Origin: Trinickia dabaoshanensis
GTDB taxonomy: Bacteria > Pseudomonadota > Gammaproteobacteria > Burkholderiales > Burkholderiaceae
Direction of reading: 5' to 3'
Length of the DNA: 64,000 bases
Assembly: GCF_002879885.1 (NCBI RefSeq)
Contig: NZ_PNYA01000027.1
Coordinates: 49,514 to 113,513, forward strand
Program-made: the position numbers and the translations under genes
Shown here: positions 1 to 9,120 of the stretch, piece after piece
How the letters are laid out: the number at the start of each line of letters is the position of its first letter
Numbering within the stretch: the first letter of the stretch is position 1
The notes under the pieces: model-generated
Told to the model about the DNA's origin: nothing
What the model saw: only the letters and a program-made list of their open reading frames with translations
Databases searched by the model: none

Positions 1-426
1 CGCCGCCGGATCGCCGACGTGAGCCGCTTGAATATCGCTGACGAGCGTCGCGCGGATACTGGGCAACTGCGCGCCCAGTTCGCGCGTGATTTCGAACGCG
101 CGGACTTCGAGTTCGGGTTCCGGCGTATCGGCGTGCTCGGGCAAAAACCGCAGCGCGCGGCGCACCTGCTCGCAAAGCAGCCGCAACGTGTTTTCCAGCG
201 TCTGCCCGACGTAGTAATCGACGCTTTCGTCGGTCAAATCGGGCGCGCCGTAGTGCGTCGGAAACATGACGGCGCGCAGGTTTTCGACGATGCCGACGAT
301 CGCTTCTCGGGAAGGCAGCGCTCGTATGCCGCGCGGATGCCGGGTTCGATGCAGCTCTTCGCGCGAGGCGCGTAGCTCGGCCACGATTTGGTCGAGGCCC
401 CAATGGCGGGAAAGCGGATTCGACAT
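1..426 (-). CDS. epsC: Serine O-acetyltransferase, EpsC/CysE type (N-terminal part only)
   Basis: The reverse strand is open from an ATG at 426 to the window edge, 142 codons with no stop. The translation begins MSNPLSRHWGLDQIVAELRA and continues through ALPSREAI, VMFPTHYGAPDLTDESVDYY, and the end LVSDIQAAHVGDPAA. This is the N-terminal helical region of the long serine acetyltransferases (EpsC type), which make O-acetylserine from serine and acetyl-CoA for cysteine synthesis. The hexapeptide-repeat catalytic part would lie outside the window, so catalytic residues cannot be checked. No strong ribosome binding site is visible before the ATG. The call rests on recognising the N-terminal sequence. 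Confidence 0.8.
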   Translation of the reverse strand, partial: MSNPLSRHWGLDQIVAELRASREELHRTRHPRGIRALPSREAIVGIVENLRAVMFPTHYGAPDLTDESVDYYVGQTLENTLRLLCEQVRRALRFLPEHADTPEPELEVRAFEITRELGAQLPSIRATLVSDIQAAHVGDPAA

Positions 427-528
427 GATGATGAAATGAGCGGCGATGCAGCTTCGAAAGTCGGACAATCCGAAGAGATTACCGCGTTTCGTTCCGTCTT
501 GTACGCGCGGCACGCGCGCGGTTGCGCG

Positions 529-765
529 CTAAACGGTGAGACTGCTCGCGTCGATCCAGCGCACCGCCCAATCGCGCGCATGAGCGATCGCCGCCGCTTC
601 CTCGGAAAAACGCAAATCGTTGGGGAAAAAGCGGTTCGCCACGAGCTCTCCGTCGCTGGAGCGCGAGATGACGACGTACGGCTGAAACATGCCGTCTCCA
701 GCCCTCGCGGGCGCGCAATTGAGCAAGTAACCGCGATGCGTGAATGCGGCGTCGGGGTGATGCAT
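529..765 (-). CDS. Small conserved hypothetical protein (78 aa)
   Basis: A 78-residue protein starting MHHPDAAFTHRGYLLNC and ending AVRWIDASSLTV. I chose the ATG at 765 because GGGAGG lies just upstream. A longer in-frame reading from 885 adds an Arg-rich tail that looks like translated non-coding sequence. The pattern (an N-terminal YLLNC stretch, a short beta strand PYVVISR, an acidic helix with SEEAAAIAHARDWA) resembles small one-domain proteins common in Burkholderia whose function I do not know. It lies 102 nt upstream of the serine acetyltransferase on the same strand and may be co-transcribed with it. Confidence 0.65.
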   Translation of the reverse strand: MHHPDAAFTHRGYLLNCAPARAGDGMFQPYVVISRSSDGELVANRFFPNDLRFSEEAAAIAHARDWAVRWIDASSLTV

Positions 766-1162
766 GAGTCGCCTGCCTCCCTGAATACGCTTGCTGCGAC
801 GTCGTGCGATGCGTCGCGCAGCCGCGAGAGAAGAGCGCCTGACTGCGTTTTCACCACGGGCGCCGGCTCGCAGGATTCGAATCATACTCTGTAGGGAACG
901 CCGGTTCTATGGAAAAAAACGCCGTTTTTCCGCCCGCCACGGCGGACGGGCCGCGGGGCCAAGCCCCGCCGAAGCCGGAACGGGTTTTGCATCTCTCGCC
1001 GGCCGTTTGCGCGAACGTGTCGTGCCCCGCAACCGTGCGCCGGCCCACCCACCGCACTTGCAGTTGTTCGCGGCTGCGATACGATGGCGGAACGAGTGTG
1101 CACGCTCGATGCTGGCTCGAGTTCAAGCCGACGAATCGTGCCCACCTATCAGCGAGCAGACC
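766..1162. other. Intergenic region, no gene seen
   Basis: About 400 nt between the divergent small protein and the membrane-protein gene. The open frames here are Arg/Ala/Pro-rich shadows. It must hold promoters for both sides, but I could not assign a convincing -35/-10 pair. A GC-rich inverted stretch around 940-975 could form a hairpin. Confidence 0.5.
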
Positions 1163-1630
1163 ATGAACGCGAGCCACCCGTTACCCGACGCCCCGATGCG
1201 GCGCGTGAGCCAGGCCCTACGCGCGCGGCGTACGCCGCTCGAGCCCGCCTCGGCCCGGCGATTCTCGATCGCGCTCGCGTGTCTCGGGCTGAGCTACGCG
1301 CTCGCCTGGCTGGAACTGCCGCTCGCGCAATTCGCGTCGATACCGGCGGAGAACGCCGCGCCGGTGTCGCCGTCGCTCGCGGCCGCGTTGACGGCGCGCG
1401 TAATCGTCGGCGTGCTCTATGCGTTCGTCGCGCTGCGCCATGCTTGGGCACGCTGGCTGACGGTCGCGCTATGCCTCGCGTCGATCGTCCTCGTATCGCC
1501 GCTACTGCCGCAAGAGTGGGTCGCGTTTCCGCTCGGTGCATCGGTGACGGCCCTGGAGTTGGCGGCCAAGCTGATCGCGGCGGTGTTACTCGTGCTGCCT
1601 TTGCGCATTCGGCTCGATACGCGCCCATAA
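1163..1630 (+). CDS. Small multi-pass membrane protein, unknown function
   Basis: 155 residues from the ATG at 1163. A cytoplasmic Arg-rich N-terminus of about 35 residues is followed by four hydrophobic segments: about 36-58, 72-88, 94-116 and 125-150. The last contains TALELAAKLIAAVLLVLP. The frame stays open upstream, but those residues are Arg-rich and not membrane-like, so I start where the protein-like sequence begins (MNASHPLPDAPMRRV). No family motif is recognised. The gene runs toward the SDR gene 67 nt downstream and could share a transcript with it. Confidence 0.6.
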   Translation: MNASHPLPDAPMRRVSQALRARRTPLEPASARRFSIALACLGLSYALAWLELPLAQFASIPAENAAPVSPSLAAALTARVIVGVLYAFVALRHAWARWLTVALCLASIVLVSPLLPQEWVAFPLGASVTALELAAKLIAAVLLVLPLRIRLDTRP

Positions 1631-1697
1631 TGCGCCGACACACTGACGCCCCGACGAGGCGGGCGTGCCACGCGTGGTTGTTCATCGAGGAGCGAGG

Positions 1698-2300
1698 ATG
1701 AAAATCGTGGTCATTGGGGCGAGCGGCACGCTAGGCGGGGCCGTATGCGCTCAATTGAAGCAACGCCATGAGATCGTCACCGTCGGCGCGTCGCACGGCG
1801 ACTATCACGTCGACGCAACGAACCTACCGAACGTCGAGCGTCTCTTCCATGAAATCGGGCGCGTCGACGCTGTCGTCACGACGATCGGCAAGCTCCACTT
1901 CGGGCCATTTCATGAAATGACGGCGGACCAGTTTTGGATCGGGCTGCGCGATAAGCTCATGGGACAGATCAACGTGGTGCTGGCGGCTCAGCATCATGTC
2001 AACGACGGCGGCTCGTTCACGTTGACGAGCGGCATCTTGGCCGACGAGCCGATTCGCGACGGCATCAATGCGACCACGGTGAATCTCGCGCTCGAAGGCT
2101 TCGTTCGCGGCGCCGCGATCGAGTTGCCGCGCGGATTGCGCATCAATCTCGTCAGCCCGACCGTGCTCGAAGAATCGCTCGACGCCTACGGCCCCTACTT
2201 CCGCGGATTCGAACCGGTCAGCGCGCAACGCGCCGCGCTTGCATACTGCCGCAGCGTGGAAGGCGCGCAAACGGGCCGGGTTTATCGCGTAGGCGGTTGA
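1698..2300 (+). CDS. Short-chain dehydrogenase/reductase family protein
   Basis: 200 residues from the ATG at 1698, preceded by GAGGAGCGAGG. The N-terminus MKIVVIGASGTLGGAV is a Rossmann nucleotide-binding loop of the GxxGxxG type. The usual Tyr-x-x-x-Lys active site is not obvious: after the Ser-rich strand (SFTLTSGILADEP) the sequence reads NATTVNLALEGFVRGAAIEL, where Tyr-x-x-x-Lys would be expected. Similar short SDR proteins of about 200 residues with this change are widespread and uncharacterised, so a true oxidoreductase activity is uncertain. It converges on the aldehyde dehydrogenase gene, with a terminator hairpin between them. Confidence 0.75.
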   Translation: MKIVVIGASGTLGGAVCAQLKQRHEIVTVGASHGDYHVDATNLPNVERLFHEIGRVDAVVTTIGKLHFGPFHEMTADQFWIGLRDKLMGQINVVLAAQHHVNDGGSFTLTSGILADEPIRDGINATTVNLALEGFVRGAAIELPRGLRINLVSPTVLEESLDAYGPYFRGFEPVSAQRAALAYCRSVEGAQTGRVYRVGG

Positions 2301-2348
2301 GCGCCCCCGAGGCGGCGGAGCCGCCCTGAAAGGCGAAACGGGCCGCTA

Positions 2349-2374
2349 CCGAAGACGGTCGGCACCGTCTTCGG
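2349..2374. terminator. Bidirectional terminator-like hairpin
   Basis: A perfect 11-bp inverted repeat (CCGAAGACGGT / ACCGTCTTCGG) with a 4-nt loop lies between two convergent genes. There is no strong T-run directly after it, though a short T-rich patch follows at 2390. It is flanked by two near-identical copies of GGCCGCTAC. Confidence 0.6.
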
Positions 2375-2395
2375 CGAACCCGGCCGCTACTTTTC

Positions 2396-3976
2396 TCAAC
2401 GGCGCTCGAACGTGCCGTCGCGTAGACGCCAAAGGTTCAGCGGATTGTCGTCCTGCACCGAGGACGGCAGCAGCTCGGACGGCAAGTCCTGGTAGCAAAC
2501 CGGCCGCAAGAAGCGCTCGATCGCAAGCGTGCCCACCGACGTGGAACGCGGATCGGACGTAGCCGGGAACGGCCCGCCGTGCACCATCGCATGCGCCACC
2601 TCGACGCCCGTCGAGAAACCGTTCGCCAAAATGCGTCCGGCCTTGCGCTCGAGCGTCGGCAAAAGCCGGCGCGCGAGTTCGACGTCGCTTTGCTCCATGT
2701 GCAGCGTCGCCGTCAGTTGCCCTTCGATATGCTCCGCCAGCTCCACCATCTCATCGACGTTCGCGCACGTGACGATCAAAGACGTGGGGCCGAAGATTTC
2801 ATCCTCGAGCGGCGCTTCGGCGAGAAAGCGCGATTGCGACGTCGCGAACAGCGCGGGCAACGCTGCATGTTGCGCATCGGTGCTCGCGCCTTGTCCGACT
2901 TGCGTCACGCCCAAGACCCCGGCCCGCTTGCCCACGCCATCGCGATAGGCGCTGGCGATGCCCGCGGTCAGCATCGTTTGCGCGCCCTTCTTTTCGAGCG
3001 CCTTCGACGCGGCCTCGACGAACGCCTGCCGGTCCGGACCGTCGAGCACGACGACCAGCCCCGGGTTCGTGCAGAACTGCCCGACACCGAGCGTCAACGA
3101 ATCGACGAACCCGGTCGCAATCGCTTCCGCGCGCGCCGCCAGCGCCCCGGGCAATACGAAGCACGGGTTGATGCTGCTCATTTCGGCGTAGACGGGGATC
3201 GGCTCGCGCCGGCGCGCGGCGATATTCATCAGCGCGATGCCGCCGCCGCGCGATCCCGTGAAGCCGACGGCCTTGATCGCCGGATGAGCGACGAGCGCTT
3301 CACCGACGGCATTGCCCGCCCCGATCACGAGCGCGAACACGCCGGCCGGCAAGCCGCATTCGGCCACGGCCTCTTGAATCGCCCGCCCCACGAGTTCGGA
3401 CGTGCCCAGATGCGCGGGATGCGCCTTGACGACGACGGGGCAACCGGCCGCCAACGCGGAGGCCGTATCGCCGCCCGCGACCGAAAACGCGAGCGGAAAG
3501 TTGCTCGCCCCGAAGACGGCCACGGGGCCGACGGGAATCTTTTGCAAGCGCAGGTCCGAGCGCGGCAGCGGCTTGCGCTCCGGCATCGCGGAATCGAGTG
3601 TCGCGCCAAGCCAGCGGCCGTCGCGCACCAGTTGCGCGAACAGCTTGAGCTGACCGACCGTGCGTGCCCGCTCGCCTTCGAGACGAGCCTTGGGCAACGC
3701 CGATTCGGCGTGTCCGCGTTCGATCAGCGCATCGCCGAGCGCGAGAATGCGTTCGCCGATAGCCTCCAATAGCCGCGCGCGCGTCTCGAGCGGCGCTTGG
3801 CGAAACGGATCGAACGCCGCTTGCGCCAGCCGGCACGCGCGATCGACGTCGCCGGCGTCGCCCGCCCCGAAGATCGGCTCCATCTCGGCGTTACGGGCGG
3901 GGTCGAACGCGCGCAACGTCCCGGCGTTACCGCGCACCGAGCCGCCAGCGATCAGCATGTCTCCCGTGATCTGCAT
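2396..3976 (-). CDS. Alpha-ketoglutaric semialdehyde dehydrogenase-type aldehyde dehydrogenase
   Basis: 526 residues from the ATG at 3976 ([14 protein letters not shown]), with GGAG about 10 nt upstream. An in-frame ATG at 4069 would add 31 non-homologous-looking residues. It has the NADP+-dependent aldehyde dehydrogenase layout seen in 2,5-dioxopentanoate dehydrogenases: the cofactor region [20 protein letters not shown], the FTGSRGGG glycine motif, the catalytic Cys in GQFCTNPGL, and [10 protein letters not shown] near the C-terminus. This enzyme completes the oxidative pathways for L-arabinose, glucarate or hydroxyproline by making 2-oxoglutarate. No other gene of those pathways is next to it, so the physiological substrate is open. 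Confidence 0.85.
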   Translation of the reverse strand: MQITGDMLIAGGSVRGNAGTLRAFDPARNAEMEPIFGAGDAGDVDRACRLAQAAFDPFRQAPLETRARLLEAIGERILALGDALIERGHAESALPKARLEGERARTVGQLKLFAQLVRDGRWLGATLDSAMPERKPLPRSDLRLQKIPVGPVAVFGASNFPLAFSVAGGDTASALAAGCPVVVKAHPAHLGTSELVGRAIQEAVAECGLPAGVFALVIGAGNAVGEALVAHPAIKAVGFTGSRGGGIALMNIAARRREPIPVYAEMSSINPCFVLPGALAARAEAIATGFVDSLTLGVGQFCTNPGLVVVLDGPDRQAFVEAASKALEKKGAQTMLTAGIASAYRDGVGKRAGVLGVTQVGQGASTDAQHAALPALFATSQSRFLAEAPLEDEIFGPTSLIVTCANVDEMVELAEHIEGQLTATLHMEQSDVELARRLLPTLERKAGRILANGFSTGVEVAHAMVHGGPFPATSDPRSTSVGTLAIERFLRPVCYQDLPSELLPSSVQDDNPLNLWRLRDGTFERR

Positions 3977-4376
3977 CGTCGGATTCTCCAATTGAGCCGG
4001 CTCGCAGTCCGGCAGTAGTCGCAATGGCGATGACGGGCGAAGCCACGTCGGAACTATCGATGATCGCATGAATCTCGCTCAGGAGACCAAGGCTGTCCGG
4101 GTTGCCCACATGTTGGAATTCAGTGCTCCCGAAAACGCTCACCTTCGGGGAATCACAGTGAGGCGAACAGCGCTTAGTGTCTCACTCGAGAGCGGCATAT
4201 GAGCCTGCGCTGAACCGGCTAGCGTGGTTTTTAGGCGAGAAAGGGCCGGTTCGATAGCCGGTTGTACCGCTAACGTGAGGCGGAGCGAGGCCATGAAGCT
4301 CACCGGCGCTATCTCCCGCAAACGCTCACCTTTGCGCCGGCGGCGATGCATGACGGCGCAACGTAAGAACCCGCGT
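3977..4376. other. Intergenic region with two iteron-like repeats
   Basis: 400 nt between two genes on the reverse strand. It contains two copies of the origin motif in reverse orientation (4127-4145 and 4314-4332). No gene is supported. Confidence 0.6.
4127..4332 (-). repeat. Two satellite iterons (TCCCGnAAACGCTCACCTT)
   Basis: TCCCGAAAACGCTCACCTT at 4127-4145 and TCCCGCAAACGCTCACCTT at 4314-4332 are near-identical to each other. They are reverse complements of the iterons that crowd the region before repA some 19 kb away. Confidence 0.8.
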
Positions 4377-5675
4377 TCACGCAAACGGCCAAGTCCGCGC
4401 GAGGAGCACGGCGTTCATCGCCACGACGACGCCGAAAATGGCAATGGCCAGGATGTGCAGCGCGCGCCCCAGGCGATGATCGCCCATCACCGCGCGGCTC
4501 CGCGCGAATCCGATCAGCGCCAACATCGGAACCGGCACCGCGAAGCTCAACACCACTTGACTGAGCACGAGCGAGCGCGTCACGCCCAAACCGCAGGCGA
4601 CCACGATGAAGCTCGGCGCCATCGTCACCAGACGCCGCAACCACACCGGCAGCGATAGGCCCAGGAAGTCTTGCATGATCATCTGACCGGCCATCGTGCC
4701 CACGACCGAACTCGAGATACCCGACGCCATCAGCGCGGTCAAAAAAAGCCCGGCGGCCATCGAGCCGAATAGAGGCGTCAACGTGCGATACGCGGCGCCG
4801 ATTTCCGTGACCTCGCGATGGCCATCGTGAAACGCGCCGCACGCCATGATGACCATCCCGATGTTGACGAGCCCGGCCACGGTCAGCGCGATGATCGTTT
4901 CCGCGTTCGCGTAGCGCACCAGTTGCGTTCGCTCTTGTTCGTTGCGCGGTTTGATGCGCTCGCCGCTGAGTCCGGAATGCAAGAACAGCGCATGCGGCAT
5001 GATCGTCGCCCCGACGATGCCGGCGCAGACGAGCAGCGCCTCGCGATCGGGGATCGTGGGCACGATGAGACCCTGCAGTACGGGACGCCATGGGACGGAC
5101 ACGAACGCAAGTTGCGCGACGTAGGCGACGGCGATCAAACCCACGAGCGCGCCGATCGCGAGTTCGATTGGACGATAGCCACGCCGTTGCAGCGAGAGTA
5201 GAGCCCAGGTGAGAACGGCCGTGATCGCCATACCGGCGATCAAGGGAATGTGGGCGAGCAGCGAGAACCCGATCGCGCCGCCAAGGAATTCGGCCAGGTC
5301 CGTCGCCATCGCCGCGATCTCGCTGACACCCCACATCGCCCAGACGACGGGGCGCGGCAACCTGCGCGCGCACAGCTTGGCCAAGCTCTCCCCGGTCGCG
5401 ACGCCGACCCGCGCCGACACCGCTTGAAACAGCATCGCGGCGCCGTTCGCGAATAAGACGGCCCACAGCAACGCATAGCCGTATGCGGCGCCCGCTTGCA
5501 GGTTCGTCGCCAGATTGCCCGGGTCGATGTAGGCCACGGAGACGACGACGGCCGGACCGGCAAACGGCAGCAGAAAACGTACTCCGCGTCGATGACCGCT
5601 CAACGCTTCGCGCAATCGCGAGGTCGTACGCGCACTCCAACTGGATTCGCGCTCTGACACCGGCGTGTCGTTCAT
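4377..5675 (-). CDS. NRAMP-family divalent metal (Mn2+/Fe2+) transporter
   Basis: 432 residues, inner-membrane, about eleven transmembrane segments, of normal length for bacterial MntH-type transporters. The two metal-binding motifs are present: DPGN at residues 51-54 in the first helix and MPH at 226-228 in the sixth. In studied NRAMP proteins the Asp and Asn of the first motif and the Met and His of the second touch the metal. The family couples H+ entry to uptake of manganese or iron. The usual MPHN/MPHV motif reads MPHAL here, a conservative variation. The gene stands alone; I found no recognisable Mur or MntR box upstream. Confidence 0.85.
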   Translation of the reverse strand: MNDTPVSERESSWSARTTSRLREALSGHRRGVRFLLPFAGPAVVVSVAYIDPGNLATNLQAGAAYGYALLWAVLFANGAAMLFQAVSARVGVATGESLAKLCARRLPRPVVWAMWGVSEIAAMATDLAEFLGGAIGFSLLAHIPLIAGMAITAVLTWALLSLQRRGYRPIELAIGALVGLIAVAYVAQLAFVSVPWRPVLQGLIVPTIPDREALLVCAGIVGATIMPHALFLHSGLSGERIKPRNEQERTQLVRYANAETIIALTVAGLVNIGMVIMACGAFHDGHREVTEIGAAYRTLTPLFGSMAAGLFLTALMASGISSSVVGTMAGQMIMQDFLGLSLPVWLRRLVTMAPSFIVVACGLGVTRSLVLSQVVLSFAVPVPMLALIGFARSRAVMGDHRLGRALHILAIAIFGVVVAMNAVLLARTWPFA

Positions 5676-6048
5676 GGGGCAAGCCTCGTTTCAAGACGGA
5701 GAAGGGCGGCGCCGGCCCGCCGGCGATGACGAGCCTAGCGGCGAAGCGGCACGCACCCCACTTTCCTACTCGCGCCTAGTGCTGACACATGGAGTTTGGC
5801 AGCGTTTTGCGCTTTCGGCTGCCGCGCGCTCGGAGAATCGGGAATGCATCGTGCTGACAGCATCGCGTCCGCTTCGCGCAACGATGGCGTCGAATGAAAC
5901 TACCGCGTGCCTTGCCCACTCGCTTCCGGCGCTCGCTGACGTCGATCGTCGACACACGCGGCGCGCATGTCCTTGCAAGGGCCGTGCCGGTCGCTCCTCA
6001 CGGGCGTTGCTCTATCTGGGGCCGTTCGAAGGAAAATGATTCGTCGAT
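5676..6048. other. Divergent intergenic region, no gene seen
   Basis: 373 nt between the NRAMP gene and the rightward cytochrome operon. Both promoters should lie here. A 124-residue open frame on the forward strand is Arg-rich and has no protein-like features. Confidence 0.5.
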
Positions 6049-6297
6049 GTGAGCGAAAACGCACTGTATTGGTGTTTCGTCGTATTGAGTTGGCTGCCGA
6101 TCTATGCGGTCATCTACATTGCGCCCCGGATGCTAGGCGGCCTCATCATGTGGGTGCCGGGCGGCGTGGCTTTTCTCCTCGGCGCGCTGACGGTCGCATG
6201 GCAATGGCTCGCTCGAGGGCCGAGGACGTCGCAGCCGCACGAACGGCTACCGCTCGGCGCGCAGCCTCGCCTTATATCGGGGAAGCAAACACGATGA
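6049..6297 (+). CDS. Small membrane protein coupled to a cytochrome c gene
   Basis: 82 residues with a GTG start at 6049, preceded by GAAGGAAAA at a slightly long spacing. There are two hydrophobic segments, about residues 5-25 (LYWCFVVLSWLPIYAVIYIA) and 27-50, then a short polar tail. Its stop overlaps the next gene's start (ATGA at 6294-6297), so the two are translationally coupled. It could be a membrane anchor or assembly partner for the downstream cytochrome c. That is inference from the coupling; no family is recognised. Confidence 0.65.
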   Translation: MSENALYWCFVVLSWLPIYAVIYIAPRMLGGLIMWVPGGVAFLLGALTVAWQWLARGPRTSQPHERLPLGAQPRLISGKQTR

Positions 6298-7358
6298 AAA
6301 AGCCGCCACGCACGGCAACCGATTTGGTCATGCTGACACTGCCCGCCGTTCTGGCGATCGCGATGGGCGGCCCGCGCCACGGCCCACCGCCGGCCGCCCC
6401 GGCGCACGTGCAGGCCGACGCGGCGACGCTCGCGCGCGGCGAGTACGTCGCCAAGGCCGCCGACTGCGCCGGTTGCCACACGGCGACGCAAGGCGGAGCG
6501 CCTTTCGCGGGTGGGCTCGGCATGGGTTCGCCGTTCGGCACCATCAAGACGAGCAACATCACGCCCGATCCGCGTTTCGGTATCGGCGCCTACACCTACG
6601 AGGACTTCGAGCGCGCCGTTCGCCACGGCCGCGCCCCGGGCGGCAAGGTGCTTTATCCGGCGATGCCTTACCCCGAATTCTCGAAGATGTCGGACGACGA
6701 CCTGCACGCGCTCTACGCCTACATCATGCTTCGCATCCCGCCGGTCGCGAAGCCGACCGAGCCGGCCGACGTCGCTTTTCCGTTCAACCAGCGTTGGACG
6801 CTGTATGGCTGGCAGTGGGCCTTCATGCCGCGCGGCGGATTCAAGTCGCGCTCGCCGGACGACCCTCGATGGACTCGCGGCGCCTACCTCGTTCAATCGC
6901 TCGGACACTGCGGCGCTTGTCATACGCCGCGCGGGTGGGGATACCAAGAGCGCGGCTATGACGAATCGGACGCTCGCTTTTTGACCGGGGGAGTGAACGA
7001 CCACTGGTTCGCGCCGAACCTGACGGGCGATCCCGGCTCCGGCCTAGGCCGCATGGGAGAGGCCGATATCGCCGCCTTCCTAAAAAACGGCCATGCCCAC
7101 GGCAATATCGCGTACGGCAGCATGGTCGAGCAGATCGAAGACAGCACCGAATACCTGTCCGATGCGGATTTGCTTGCCGTCGCCCATTATTTGAAGAGCC
7201 TGCCGGCGCAACAGTCGTCGAGTACCTTCGCCCCGTCGGCGCAGCCGGCCCGCACGAGCGCGAACGGCAACCACGTGGCCGACGCTCAATCGCTCGGCTA
7301 CCTACAACGCGAAACGCGTACTCCCGAAACCGGCCACGGCGCAGGGAATAGCGATTGA
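6294..7358 (+). CDS. Di-haem cytochrome c, alcohol/gluconate dehydrogenase subunit-like
   Basis: 354 residues with an N-terminal hydrophobic export segment (TDLVMLTLPAVLAIAMGG, residues 9-26). Two haem c attachment motifs are visible: CAGCH at 58-62 and CGACH at 206-210. Between them lie GTIKTSNITPDPRFGIGAYT and YPAMPYPEFSKMSD, typical of the periplasmic cytochrome subunits of membrane alcohol, sorbitol or gluconate dehydrogenases. Those subunits usually carry three haem motifs in about 420-470 residues; the third is missing here and the protein ends in a Ser/Ala/Thr-rich tail. No dehydrogenase subunit is adjacent. It probably shuttles electrons in the periplasm for an unlinked dehydrogenase. 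Confidence 0.85.
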   Translation: MKKPPRTATDLVMLTLPAVLAIAMGGPRHGPPPAAPAHVQADAATLARGEYVAKAADCAGCHTATQGGAPFAGGLGMGSPFGTIKTSNITPDPRFGIGAYTYEDFERAVRHGRAPGGKVLYPAMPYPEFSKMSDDDLHALYAYIMLRIPPVAKPTEPADVAFPFNQRWTLYGWQWAFMPRGGFKSRSPDDPRWTRGAYLVQSLGHCGACHTPRGWGYQERGYDESDARFLTGGVNDHWFAPNLTGDPGSGLGRMGEADIAAFLKNGHAHGNIAYGSMVEQIEDSTEYLSDADLLAVAHYLKSLPAQQSSSTFAPSAQPARTSANGNHVADAQSLGYLQRETRTPETGHGAGNSD

Positions 7359-7492
7359 GGGTTCGCTGGGCGCAATCACGCTGAGCCACGAAATGGTGAA
7401 GCGATGCAATCGCATTTGTGGTGCGTGACGCGGTCGGTCGCTTTACACTTCGCGTATTGCGATCCACGCGGCTTTCGAAACCGCTTCCAGTC

Positions 7493-8167
7493 ATGGCGAT
7501 GCAATTCAACGACGACGAACGCGCGGCGGTGTACCGCGCGATCTACGAACGGCGCGACATGCGCCATTTCGTGCGCGGCGCGGTGGACGCGACAGTGCTC
7601 GCTCGCCTGATCGATGCCGCCCACCATGCGCCGAGCGTCGGCTTCATGCAACCATGGCGCATTTCGCGCATTACCGATCCGGCGCTGCGCAGCGCGTTGC
7701 ACGGTGCGGTCGAACGCGAGCGCGTACGCACGGCCGATGCGCTCGGCGAGCGGCACGACGAATTCATGCGCCTGAAGGTTGAAGGCATGCTCGAGTGCGG
7801 CGAACTGCTCGTCATGGCGCTGATGGACGGCCGCGAACGGCACGTATTCGGCCGCCGCACGATGCCCGAAATGGATTTGGCATCGGTGGCTTGCGCCATT
7901 CAAAACATGTGGCTTGCCGCGCGTGCCGAAGGGCTCGGCATGGGATGGGTTTCGCTATTCGACGTCGACGAAGTGCGTACGCTGATGCGAATGCCGCCCG
8001 GTGCGAAACCGGTTGCGATTCTCTGCCTGGGACACGTGGAAGGCTTTTATCCGAAGCCGATGCTCGAACTGGAGCAATGGGCCAAACGCATGCCGATCGG
8101 CGAATGCGTCTACGAAAATCACTGGCCGGCCGATCAAACGACCGCGCCGGCCTCCCACGATGACTGA
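7493..8167 (+). CDS. bluB: 5,6-dimethylbenzimidazole synthase
   Basis: 224 residues from the ATG at 7493; a second ATG two codons later is equally possible. BluB is a flavin-destroying nitroreductase-fold enzyme that turns reduced FMN and O2 into 5,6-dimethylbenzimidazole, the lower ligand of vitamin B12. The sequence shows the family N-terminus YRAIYERRDMRHF, the stretch DAAHHAPSVGFMQPWR, and the C-terminal GHVEGFYPKPMLE, which separate BluB from ordinary nitroreductases. No other cobalamin gene is next to it and no B12 riboswitch was recognised upstream. Confidence 0.9.
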   Translation: MAMQFNDDERAAVYRAIYERRDMRHFVRGAVDATVLARLIDAAHHAPSVGFMQPWRISRITDPALRSALHGAVERERVRTADALGERHDEFMRLKVEGMLECGELLVMALMDGRERHVFGRRTMPEMDLASVACAIQNMWLAARAEGLGMGWVSLFDVDEVRTLMRMPPGAKPVAILCLGHVEGFYPKPMLELEQWAKRMPIGECVYENHWPADQTTAPASHDD

Positions 8168-8182
8168 GGCACCGCCGGTGCG

Positions 8183-8428
8183 TCAGCTTTCACAGCGGTA
8201 AAAGTCCATTTGCTGGCCAGCCGCTACAGCGCGGCGCAGCCAATCGGGCGGATCCCCGTACCCGTCCCACGTGTTGCCCATCGCGTCGCGATAAAGAATC
8301 GGGCGCTCCGCCTGCTTATCGGCGGAAATCGATTCGGCAACGGCTTCCACGGTAATGCCGTATTCTTCCATGCGGCGTCGCAGCCAGCGAATCAGCCGTT
8401 CGCGAGCTTCGCCTTCAAGCTGTTCCAT
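8183..8428 (-). CDS. Short H-NS-family nucleoid-associated protein
   Basis: 81 residues. The C-terminal part reads YRDAMGNTWDGYGDPPDWL, matching the H-NS DNA-binding motif (Y-x-d-x-x-G-x-T-W-x-G-x-G-x-x-P-x-W). The N-terminal 40 residues form an amphipathic helix (EARERLIRWLRRRMEEYGIT) that could mediate dimerisation. It is somewhat shorter than typical Burkholderia H-NS proteins of about 95-105 residues and lacks their Lys/Ala-rich linker. The second Gly-x-Gly of the hook is followed by Asp rather than Arg, which may weaken minor-groove binding. It converges on bluB, with a short GC-rich hairpin between the genes. Confidence 0.8.
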   Translation of the reverse strand: MEQLEGEARERLIRWLRRRMEEYGITVEAVAESISADKQAERPILYRDAMGNTWDGYGDPPDWLRRAVAAGQQMDFYRCES

Positions 8429-9120
8429 CGATGATTCCGGTTATGGTTGATGCGGGGCGCTAAATCCCCAGTTGACCCGAGCCGAATCATACTCGACTCG
8501 TAGTCGAAAGGTTGCAGCCGCCCACGGGCGCGTACCAGGGAAGGCAGCGCACGATCGTGGTCAAGCGGTGTCGGCTTGAATTATCGATACAAAATCGGCA
8601 AAAAGCAAAACTGCAAAAAGCCAGGGTACCGTTTCACATGCACGGAACGTTCCAACCGCCGCGATCACGCGCCTTCCGGCGCAACCTCGCTGCGGCGCAG
8701 CTTTCCTCACACGTTTGATCAGGCTTGCGAACGCTGTCCTCGCCGCTCGTGCCGCCTGCGCCTTCGCGCATGCCTGCGTGCGCGGCCGCGCTGCAAACGA
8801 CGCTGGAGCATAGTCGGCGCTTTGACGCGAGATTAACGTACGATCACCGACATTGCGATATTTCTTTCATAATCGTTTTCACGCATGCATTGAATAATTC
8901 CTACAACAAAGTCCGATTAATGCTGCCAGCGCTTGCCTCCGCAGGCAAAAAAGACATCGAGTCGCGCGCTCCTGAAAAGACTCACCTTACTGCGCTCGAC
9001 CGCGCTAATAGGTGAGTCTTTTCGGGATGCTATCCGGCGCGATCGCCATCGGCCGCATCGCTCCCGAATCTTCTCACCGTTCGTCGCTTCGCGTTGCTTT
9101 CGAAGCCGGGAAAGCGTATC
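8429..9120. other. Long intergenic region with an inverted pair of iterons
   Basis: About 690 nt without a supported gene. The part from 8850 to 8920 is AT-rich compared with the surroundings. The only clear structure is the inverted repeat at 8971-9027. Confidence 0.5.
8971..9027. repeat. Inverted pair of iteron-like motifs forming a hairpin
   Basis: CCTGAAAAGACTCACCT at 8971-8987 and its near-perfect complement AGGTGAGTCTTTTCGGG at 9009-9025 are separated by 21 nt. Each arm is a copy of the origin iteron. Together they can form a 17-bp stem with one mismatch, which could also act as a terminator downstream of the 1485-residue kinase gene. Confidence 0.75.

Noticed and set aside
2579..3772. 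397-codon forward frame opposite the aldehyde dehydrogenase
   Set aside because: Shadow of a clear enzyme gene, Arg/His-rich.
5676..6048. Mur/MntR operator before the NRAMP gene
   Set aside because: No AT-rich inverted repeat of the expected size was found.
7359..7492. Cobalamin riboswitch before bluB
   Set aside because: I could not find the B12-box core or a matching fold in this short region.
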